The notes under the pieces were generated by a model that searched no databases, was not told the origin of the DNA, and worked only from the letters and a program-made list of their open reading frames with translations. Positions 35,609 to 44,500 of a DNA stretch of 64,000 nt are shown piece by piece. Each line of letters begins with the position of its first letter. Position 1 is the stretch's first letter. Source of the DNA: Caldilineaceae bacterium (GTDB lineage Bacteria > Chloroflexota > Anaerolineae > Caldilineales > Caldilineaceae); the NCBI GenBank assembly GCA_026989655.1, contig JALSIX010000027.1, positions 1 through 64,000 of the forward strand, read 5' to 3'. A program made the position numbers and the translations under genes.

Positions 35609-36868
35609 CTAGTGAGGGCGATCGATGGTGTACTCGATGACCACCCCATGGGCCTTGGTCTTGCCGCCGTCCCCGTCCACATCCAAGACCAGCCAGACGT
35701 AGTAGGCGTACTGGCTGTTGTCCACGGTATCGTAGTCGATGGTGGTGGTGGAGCTGGAGGAGATGGCCACCTGGTTGCTCGTGCCGCTGCTGAACCCGCC
35801 GGAGGACTCGGTGTAGGCCATCACCTCCTCGTTGCCCGCGAGGTCGATCCGGTAGAGGGTGGCCTTGGCGTTGAACTCGTCGGAGCCATCGCTCCAGTAG
35901 AAGGTCATCTTGGTGACCGTGGCCTCGTGGGGAAGATAGACGGGTGCCAGGAACAGCCGGGTCTGGGTATCGTCTGGCTCCAGGGTGTGGCCGCTGTTGG
36001 TGTAGTTCCCCCCGCCCTGGTAGGGACGGAAGGCCGCGGCCGGGATGGACACGAAACCGGTGATGGGTTTCCAGGTGAGCGCCCCTTCGATGTGGGCATC
36101 GCCCTCGGAATAGATGCCGTAGCCGTTGGGAGAGGCGCTCTCCCCGTAGACGCCGTAGGTGGGGAATTGGGCCCGCCCCTCTCCCCGGCCGTAGACCCCT
36201 GCCTGGGGGCCGGTGCCGTAGACACCGATGCCCGAGAAGGCCTGGGCCCGTCCGTAGACCCCGTACCCTCCCTGGCTCCCGGTGTTCCAGCCGGCCACCC
36301 CGGCCCCGTCCGCCGCGACCGTCTCCCCGTAGAGGGCCGCGGCGTCGCCGCCGGTGGCCGTGTTGACCGCGCCCAACAGCCGCCCGGAGGTCAACGCCCC
36401 CTGGATGGTGGTTCCCGGTCGCAGGCTCAGCGCGTAGGGGGTGGCTGCCAGTTTCTGGCGTCCCAGGACGGTGTAGCTGCTCTCCGTGGCCTTCTTCACC
36501 CCCACCTCCAGCCATAGGGCCCGGCCGTCGAAGACGTCCCCGAAGTCCAGCTCCACGGTGAAGAGCCCATCGGTCACCCGCACCCCGCTCCGGTCCACGG
36601 TGCTCCCCACCGAACTCCCTCCAGAGGCGGCATCGAAGAGGCGAAACCGGAAATCGTAGACCCCGTTCGCGGGGCCGCTCCCGTCCGTCAGCCGCCCCTG
36701 GTAGGTGAAGGCCGTGTCCACTGTCGCCTGCATCGCGGCCGCCCCCTGGGGAACGGTCTCCTGGGCCTGGGCACTGTGGGCCCACCACTGCACGGCCCAG
36801 ATGAGTGTGGCCGCCAACAGCAGGCCCCCCAGGGGAGCCCATCTCCCCACTCGACGCTGTTTTGCCAT
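35609..36868 (-). CDS. secreted cell-surface protein of unknown function
   Basis: A 419-residue protein with a signal peptide (LGGLLLAATLIWAVQWWAHSA, cleavage near AQA). Its first mature domain begins FTYQGRLTDGSGPANGVYDFRFRLFD, a pattern common in large secreted bacterial proteins just before Gly/Tyr repeats. The middle holds short repeats GVYGRA, GVYGTG, GVYGRG, GVYGES and GIYSEG, typical of beta-roll or trimeric tail-fibre-like stalks. The C-terminal 150 residues form a beta-rich domain (EATVTKMTFYWSDGSDEF). AGGGGAG precedes the ATG. It is the last gene of the minus-strand surface-protein series. Confidence 0.85.
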   Translation of the reverse strand: MAKQRRVGRWAPLGGLLLAATLIWAVQWWAHSAQAQETVPQGAAAMQATVDTAFTYQGRLTDGSGPANGVYDFRFRLFDAASGGSSVGSTVDRSGVRVTDGLFTVELDFGDVFDGRALWLEVGVKKATESSYTVLGRQKLAATPYALSLRPGTTIQGALTSGRLLGAVNTATGGDAAALYGETVAADGAGVAGWNTGSQGGYGVYGRAQAFSGIGVYGTGPQAGVYGRGEGRAQFPTYGVYGESASPNGYGIYSEGDAHIEGALTWKPITGFVSIPAAAFRPYQGGGNYTNSGHTLEPDDTQTRLFLAPVYLPHEATVTKMTFYWSDGSDEFNAKATLYRIDLAGNEEVMAYTESSGGFSSGTSNQVAISSSSTTTIDYDTVDNSQYAYYVWLVLDVDGDGGKTKAHGVVIEYTIDRPH

Positions 36869-36891
36869 GATATCTCCCCTTCCTGTACCTG

Positions 36892-36911
36892 GCCTGGGGA
36901 TACCCAGGCCA
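36892..36911 (-). promoter_or_regulatory. leader hairpin before the secreted protein gene
   Basis: GGCCTGGG (36892-36899), loop GATA and CCCAGGCC (36904-36911) form a perfect 8-bp stem about 10 bases upstream of the ribosome site. It could modulate translation or stabilise the mRNA. The same GGCCTGGG/CCCAGGCC arms occur in the hairpin at 32180-32202. Confidence 0.5.
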
Positions 36912-37015
36912 AAGGCTGGGTGGGCGGTGCCCCGGAGCGAGACGGCCCACCTGGGTGGAGGTACCGGTTCGCTTCCGCCCCGGGCCGGGGCTTTCCCTGT
37001 CTGTGGTGTACCGGG

Positions 37016-38386
37016 CTACTGCTTCGTGGTCAGCGGCAGGAAGAGCCGGTAGCCCTCCCCTTCCACCTGACAGCCCTGGCCGTTCAGGGCCACATCCACT
37101 CGATGGGGGGTACGGTCGTTCTGCCAGGCAAAGCCGGCCTCCTGCACACAGGAGCCCACCCGCAGGCGCAGGATCTCCCCAGCCTGGTAGCCGGGGATGC
37201 CGGCCTCCCCGTCCCGGCCGTAGACGGCCATGAGACCGAAGCGTCCATCCTGGTCCACCGCCACACAGCCCACCACCTGCCCGCTGCTGTCCAGGGCCTC
37301 CACCAGGGTGCCGGCCGGAGCAGGGACGCCGTTCTGGCGCACATCCCCGTAGAGCAGGGTCATGGTGGGCGTGGGTGCCACCGCGGGACAGCCGGCCCGC
37401 GGCCGTTGCCGTGGCCGCTCCCGGCTGCCGACCTCGGGAAAGGTCAGGGTGGCCGAACCCGTCATGTGGATCAGAACGGCCTCACCGGGATACAGCGTGG
37501 TCAAGGTCTGGTAGGAGGCCCCCAGTTGGACATCGTAGGCGCCCCGCAGGCCGATGACCCGATCGTACTTGCCCTGGATGCTGGCCAGGGCCGCGACCAG
37601 GTCCACCGCCCCTTTGCCGCAGTAGGACACCAGGTTCCAGCCAGGCCCCAGGGCCATGGGGCTCGTGGGCCTGCGGGCCGGCCCCAGGGTGACCAGCCGC
37701 ACCGGGGCCCCGGCGGTCAGGCGCAGCCAGGCCCCTGTCCCCCCTTGCAGTGCATCCACGGGGCGGTTGTCCGCGTCCCATACCGCGTTGTAGCGCCCCT
37801 GGATGGTCTGCAGCGCGCTTTCCAGGGGTTGATCCCCCAACTCCGGACAGACGCCCATCAGGTTCCATCCCTGGGCGACCTCCTGGACCTGGATCCCCGC
37901 CACCTGGCGCTCCACCGGGATGGAGGTCGCGTCCGGCGCGCCCAGGACCACCCGGCTGGGCGTCAGGTAGCCGATGCCCTCGGCCTGGACGACCATCTCC
38001 GCGGTGGCCAGGACACCGGTACCGCTCGCGCCGGGCTGGTCGCCGGTGGTGTAGGCACCCACGGCCAGGGTCACCCCATTGAACTTCACCTCTGGCCCCA
38101 GGGCGTGGACCTGGCGGCCACTGCTGTCCAGGAAGGAGGAGCCCAGGCTGCCGCTCTGGATGCGCAGGATCGAGCCGGCCGCGTCCAGGTCCAGGTCGAA
38201 GGCGCCCAGGTTGGAGATCTCCTTCACCTGCAGGGCCACCTGGATGGTGTTGCCGTCTCCATCGGTGAGCACCGGGGCCACAGTGGGGGTCCCCTCCGCG
38301 GCCAGGGCGGGGGTGCTCGGCGCCAGCAGCCCCGCGAGAAGGAGGGCCATCCATGTCACATATCGAAGGAAGGGATGTCGGTTCAT
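37016..38386 (-). CDS. secreted protein with cohesin-like domain and two GWNLV repeats
   Basis: A 456-residue exported protein. The ATG at 38386 gives a signal peptide ending near LAPSTPALAAEG; an earlier ATG at 38461 would place 25 extra residues in front. The first mature domain (about residues 35-150; VALQVKEISNLGAFDLDLDA) resembles cohesin-type protein-binding domains. Two related units follow: QGWNLMGVCPELGDQPLESAL and PGWNLVSYCGKGAVDLVAAL, each ending in IQGRYNAVWD or IQGKYDRVIG. The C-terminal 100 residues resemble a carboxypeptidase-regulatory/Ig-like domain (APAGTLVEALDSSGQVVG). It could dock to dockerin-like partners; the giant protein immediately upstream has a dockerin-like segment. 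Confidence 0.85.
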   Translation of the reverse strand: MNRHPFLRYVTWMALLLAGLLAPSTPALAAEGTPTVAPVLTDGDGNTIQVALQVKEISNLGAFDLDLDAAGSILRIQSGSLGSSFLDSSGRQVHALGPEVKFNGVTLAVGAYTTGDQPGASGTGVLATAEMVVQAEGIGYLTPSRVVLGAPDATSIPVERQVAGIQVQEVAQGWNLMGVCPELGDQPLESALQTIQGRYNAVWDADNRPVDALQGGTGAWLRLTAGAPVRLVTLGPARRPTSPMALGPGWNLVSYCGKGAVDLVAALASIQGKYDRVIGLRGAYDVQLGASYQTLTTLYPGEAVLIHMTGSATLTFPEVGSRERPRQRPRAGCPAVAPTPTMTLLYGDVRQNGVPAPAGTLVEALDSSGQVVGCVAVDQDGRFGLMAVYGRDGEAGIPGYQAGEILRLRVGSCVQEAGFAWQNDRTPHRVDVALNGQGCQVEGEGYRLFLPLTTKQ

Positions 38387-38488
38387 GGTCGCCTCGCGTT
38401 GGTGATGCTGGGCAATGCGTCCCAGGTACCTCAGGAAGCCTGGGAAGACGCTATGGTCCATCCTGTTCCCACGTCACGGCTCCGGCAC

Positions 38489-38529
38489 CCCGGGAGGCGG
38501 AGCCGCGAGCGGGCCTTCCGCCTCCCGGG
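38489..38529 (-). terminator. strong hairpin after the giant protein gene
   Basis: CCCGGGAGGCGGA (38489-38501) and its exact reverse complement (38517-38529) make a 13-bp stem with a 15-base loop, nine bases past the stop at 38538. No U-run follows on the minus strand. It may end the transcript inefficiently or protect its 3' end before the cohesin-like gene. Confidence 0.6.
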
Positions 38530-38537
38530 CCACGCAT

Positions 38538-41500
38538 CTACTCCGCATCCGCGTCGAACTTGGCCGCCCACTGTTCCTGGCCGCTGGGCGGTTGGTCGAT
38601 GTAGGCCAGTTGGGCAAGCACACCGGCCTGCCAGCAGCCTCCGTCGTTCCACCAGCGCTTGTCCCAGCCCCGCCAGGTCTCCGGCTCGCAGGCGAAGAGG
38701 CCGATGGCCACCCAGAGCTGGCCGGTGAAGGCGGTGCAGTCCTCCTCCGTCTTGCCGCACTGCTGGCCGCCGGTGGCCTTGGCGTTGGGCTGCACGTTCT
38801 CGATGGTCAGGGTCAGCTCGCCCTTGGCGTGGATCAGGCAGAGGGCCGTGCCGGTGACGTTGCCCCGCAGGAAGCCACCCCAGATGGGGCGTCCGCCCTC
38901 CACAGGGGCGAAGTACCAGCCCTGGAGCTCGCCGCCTGCAGAGGCCTTGAGCAGACAGCCACTGTTGTAGATGGGGACGTCGCCGTAGAGGTAGAGGAAG
39001 GCGCCGCCGAAGACCTTCCCTGCAGGCGGCCCGGCGGACGGGCCCTGGTTCAGGCCCACCTTCTTCAACAGGGTGTCGAAGCCCGCTTCCCGCAGGACCT
39101 GGCTCCTGGGATCGATGAGGCCGAAGAGGAGTGCGCCGCCCAGGGTCAGGCCATCCATCGTTCCTTCCCCTTTGATGCCCAGGTAGGCCAGGGGCTGGAA
39201 GTTCACCCGGCCGGCGCCGAACACAGCACCCGTGTTCTGGAGAACGACGCCTTCCACCTCCATGCGGGCGATGATGATGCCGCCTTCCAGGCGCTCGTAC
39301 CCGGACTTGGTCCCTATGATGAGGTAGATGTCGGCCTTGATGTCCCTGTCACCGGTGATGGAGGAGCTCACGTTCTTGCCCACCACGATGATCTCCCCAT
39401 CCCGGGTGATCTCCAGGGTGAGCCAGTCCGCGTGGAACAGGGGGCGTCGGTCCGTGGGGGAGGCCTTGATGTCCACCAGGGTGCCGAACTTGATGTTCAC
39501 CAGGCGGAAGTCGCCGCCCGCGATCTCGAAGATCACCTGCCCCATGCCTGTGGCCAGGGTGGCGTTGGCCACCTTCAGGATCTGGCCCGACTGGATGCCG
39601 GTGATGCCGTAGGCCTCCTTGCCCTTCAGGGCTCGGATCTTGGGCTCGATGATCTGGAAGGTCTGGGTGTAGGCGCCGGTCTTCCAGTCGCCCCACACGG
39701 ACTTGGCCAGGTCCAGGGGGTCATCCTGGTCCCCAGGCTTGATCCCGTAGCCGAACTTCTCCATCCAGGCCTTCGCGTCCTTCTCCACATCGTCCCACTT
39801 CTGGTAGGGCGCGATGCCCACGTTGTTCTTGCCCGGCCGGTTCATGGCCAGGGCCCGGATGCCGGCCTGGCTGGCCGCGTAGCCCGCGAAGAGGCCGAAG
39901 TCCATCTGGAAGCCCTGGGTGTCGGTGAAGTTCACCGTCACCACCACCCCCAGATCGGTCTTCAGGACCTCGCCGCCGGGCAGCAGGGAGACGTCTGGCT
40001 TGATGCCCACCAGCGCGCCGCCGTAGTCGTTGACCATCAGCTTGAAGGGCAGGTACTCGTCCAGGTATTTGTTGGCGATGGGATAGGCCCAGCGCAGGTT
40101 GGGTTTGCTGGCCGGGGCCTGGCTCTTCCGGTTCCCCTGGACATTGGTCACCAGGGGCCACTTGCCCTTGGGCGTGTCGTCCTTGCTCTGCATGGTGAAG
40201 GAGCCCGTGGCCCCGATCTCGCCGAAGTGGACCACCGCGCCGTTGCCGTCCACCAGGATGAAGCCACAGCCCTGGCCCTTGCCACCGTTGCGGTCCGCGC
40301 ACCGCTTCAGGGACTGGCCAGTGACCTTCCCCTGGCTGTCCAGCAGGTTGGGCGGCAGCTCGCCCATCAGCTCGCTGGGCTGGACGCCGGCCGGGTCGGG
40401 CAGGCTGGACTCGTCCATCATGGCGCTGTAGAAGCGGCTGAGTTTCACGTCGGTCAGGGCGTAGGGCACGCCGCTCACCCGGAAGTAGTCGGGTAGGTCC
40501 TGGTTGCCGTTGTTCCCCTGAGGATAGAGGCGGACGTCCCCGTAGTCGCCGTTGGGGAACCAGTCGTGGGCCATGGGGATCTCCGCATCCACGCCCACCT
40601 GGCTGCTCTGGGTAGTGGTCTTGCCCAGGCCCGCGACCACGCCCGTGCCCCGCAGCACCAGGATGGCGCCGGGCAGCACCTGGTTGCCGTCGTTCTTGCC
40701 CGTGTTCTGCTGGTATTTGGCCTGGTAGTCCACCACGTGATCGTTGCGGCCGCTGCCCTTGCCGCCGATCTGGACGAAGCGGGCCGTGCGCGGGGTCTGG
40801 CTGAAGTTCCAGAACTTGTGGACGTAGGGCTTCACCTGCTCCACCTGGCCCTCCACGGGGCAGCCCCGCTCGTCGAAGCCGTCGGGCCCGAAGCGCAGGG
40901 GGATCACCACGTCGCTGGGGTAGGGCAGGCGCAGGTCCAGCCGAGCCTGGCCATCCACCACCGCGTTGTCCACGAAGAGGAGGTCGTACTCCTTGATGGT
41001 GACCAGATAGCCCCACTTGTTGCGGATCTCCCCGAAGCTCTGGGCGTTGATGCGGAAGTTGCCGCTCACCCCGCCCCGGCGCACGTAGAGATCCAGGTCC
41101 ACGTCCTTGAACATGGCCGGGTCGAAGCAGTCACAAGCAGCCCAGGCTCCCAGGCCGATGATGTTCAGCCCGGGGTCCAGCTTGGCGCTGGGCGCGTAGA
41201 CGGTGTCCAGCTTGCGCCAGGCGTTCTCCGCGGGGGCGGGATCGCTGGGGGACACCCGGTTCCAGTTGATGGCCGCGCCGTTCTCCGGGAAGCTGGCCGC
41301 GGCCCCGTAGAGCTCCATGGTGATCCCGGGCCCGCTGGTGTAGACCGTGTAGGCCCCGGTCCAGGTGATCTCCGTGGGGTTCACGCTCACCGATTCCCGC
41401 AGCAGGCCCCCGTCCTGGAGGGTGAACCGACCGCTGGGCGGGGTGATGCTGAGCTGGATGAGGCCACCCAGAGGCGTGCGCGTCCCCACCCGCAGGAGCT

Positions 41501-44500
41501 TGTCCTTCTGGGAGATGAAGCTGATGTCCGTGCCCTGGCTGTAGTAGTCCAGGCGAGCAGTGGCGTTGTTCAGGGCGCCGCTGACGATCTGGCTGGCGTC
41601 GATGGTCACCTGCGCGCCGCCCTGGGCCGTGATCTCCACGCCCCCGGGCAGGCTGGTGACGTAGGTGAAGGGATTGGGGTTGTTGAAGCTCCCCTGGAGC
41701 CCCTGGTTGTTCACCAGCACATTGGTCCCGGTGTAGCCCGTGTTGGTCGTGCCCCCAGGTCGGAGGAAGCCCAGGTTGTTGTCCGGCCAGGGCAGGCCGC
41801 CACCGGCTGGCGGCGCGTAGCCCAGGCGGTCCTGGACCGTCACCGTCCCCATGAGGTTCAGGGCCGTGGGGTGCAGCTCCCAGGTGTTGGTGTGCAGGGA
41901 CCAGGGCAGGTTCTCGTCCACCAGGTAGAGACCGTCCACGGTGGTGTCCACCACCAGGGGCTGGAAGAGGTAGTCGGGGAAGACGTTCTCCACCACGGCC
42001 CGCACCTGGTTGCTCCGCTCCACCGCGGTGGGGTCCACCACCTTCACGTTGTCTGGGAACTGGAAGCGCATCTGGCCCCGGGCCACGCCGGGCTGGAACT
42101 CCATCTTCTCCACCCAGGTGACCAGCCGGCCGGCGCTCACGCCCTTGTTGATGTCCACCACGATGCGGCCGCCAACGAAGTCGCCTGTGTCCGGGTCCAC
42201 GTAGATGTCGTAGAAGTTGGCCGGGAACGGGTCCCCGTCCCCATCGATGAGCTTGCCCTCGCCGAAGAGGGGCGCCTCCGGACCCAGGTCCAGGCCGTTG
42301 CAGTTACCATTGTAGTCGTAGAAGTTGTCCACGACGAGAGTCCAGCCGTTGGCCAGGAGGATGGTGTCTCCGGGCACGTTCCACCAGCCTTCGCCGCCGG
42401 GGCCGTAGTAGGAGGGCGCACGGATCTCGTAGCCGGTGCTGCAGGGCAGGGTCGGCCCGGGGGAGAGAGGGGTGTTCAACTCGATGACCGCGCCCGCGGT
42501 CAGCGGCTGCAGCCGGATGGCGCCCCAGTAGCCCAGGACCTCCAGGGAGCTGGGGCTGAAGGCCAGCACCGTGTAGTCGTAGGCGTCGGTGATGTCCAGA
42601 TCCGCGGTGTCGGTGATGACCAGGGCCGACTGCGGGTTGGGGCCGCTCGGCGGGTAGAAGGTGCGGTTGCTGCTCACGTCCACCACCGGGGTGACCTGGA
42701 TCCAGTTGCCCGCAGTGGTCTTGCGGAAGAGGGCCACGTAGGGGGTGGGCAGGTTGTTGTCCGCCGGCGCGGGGATGAGGACCCGTGCGGTGGGCTGGGA
42801 GGCCCCCAGAACCCACTCCACGGCCAGGGGCTGGCCCAGGCGGGCCATGTGTCGGTTCGTGTCCAGGAAGTTGTTCACGTTGCGCACCCAGCGCACGGTG
42901 GCCGGGCTCTGGCCCTGGTCGTTGCGCTCCGTGGCCTCCACCTTCACCGTCTCGCCGGGCTCACCGCGCACGGTCACCTTGCCGCTGGGGGGCACGGTCT
43001 GCACGTCCGTGCGCAGGCCGTTCTGGTCCGGGCGCAGGGTGGTCACCTTGCGGTCGGCCACACCCGTGGGCGGCAGGGTGTAGGTCAGAGGCACCTGGTA
43101 GGTCAGGGTGTCCGGATCCCACTGGGCCGGGCCCTTGTCCACCTCCGGTGCGTCCGGCCGGTTCGGTCCGCACAGTCGAGCCTTGAAGGTGGCCGGATCG
43201 CTCACGTTGCCGTAGCCGTCCAGGGCCTCCACCTTGTAGTAGACCCAGGTGTCCACCGGGGGCTGATAGGCCTCGGTGAAGGTGGCCTGGCCGTTCTCCA
43301 CCTTGATGCGCTGGATGAGCTGCACCCCCGGCGCGTTCAGGTTCGTGATGGGGTCAAAGGAGCGGTAGACGATGAGCTGACGGACCTGGGAGGCCAGCCC
43401 GGTGAAGTTCACGCTCAGGCCGCCCGGCACACACTGGTTCACGTCCGCCACACTGGGCGCGGGCGGCTTCTGCCGGGGGTAGAGGCCACCCTTGGCCGGC
43501 GCGCTGGGCGCGGACCAGTTCCCGGCCGCGTCCCGCACCTGGACCCGGAACCAGTAGAGGCCCTGCTTGGGGGGCGTGTACTGGTAGGTCATGATGACCG
43601 TGTTCGCCTGGGTCAGGCCGTTGGGGGTGATGTCCACCCAGGCGGTGATGGGCAGGCTGGCCAGCACACTGGGCTCGGTCAGGGAGACCGGGTCCGGGCT
43701 GCGCAGGACGTAGAACTTCAGCGGGGTGCTCTGGTCCGTGGCCGTGTAGGTCCAGGTCAGGGTAAGCTTGGTGTGTTGCTCGTCCGCCTGGACCTGGAGA
43801 TCGGCCACCGGGGCCGGCGGCCGCAGATCCCGCACCCGGATGTCCGCGGGCTGGCTACAGGGTCCCTCGTTGCCCAACAGGTCCACCGGGCAGACCTTGT
43901 ACTGCCAGACCGTGAAGACCTGGTCGGGTCGGACCCGGGTGGAGATGTCGAAGACGTCCACCAGCCGGTCCGCGTAGAAGAACTGCCCCTGGGTGACGGG
44001 GTCCACGGACTTGCCGGGCTGGATCAGGCGGTAGCCCGCGTTGGGGTTGCCGGCCACCTTCAGCGGATTGACGATCTGCCACTGGTTGCCCGTGGCCGGG
44101 CCCTTGCGGTAGATCTTGTAGCCGGCCACGTTGGGGTTCACCGGCAGGGTCATCACCGGCCCGACGCCGCTGAACTGGAAGGGGTCCTGGAGCTGGTTGC
44201 TCTTCTGGGTGGTATCCGAGGGGATGTCCCACAGGAGGAAGGCCGTGCCGTGGGCCTGACGGTAGACCTGGGCCCCGTCCCAGTCGTAGCGTTCTGTGCC
44301 CGTGATGGGGCGGGTGGTGGGCGAGATGCCCAGATCGCTGGGCCCCTGGTAGACGGTGCCCTCCCGCAGGTTGGTGGGCGCGGCCAGGGCAGCCAGGGAG
44401 CTGATGGCCACCGGGCCGTAGATGGGCGCGTTGGGATCGCCCTTCACCTGCACGTAGTAGGTCACCATCTCGGTGGCCGGGACATTGGCGTCCACGAAGC

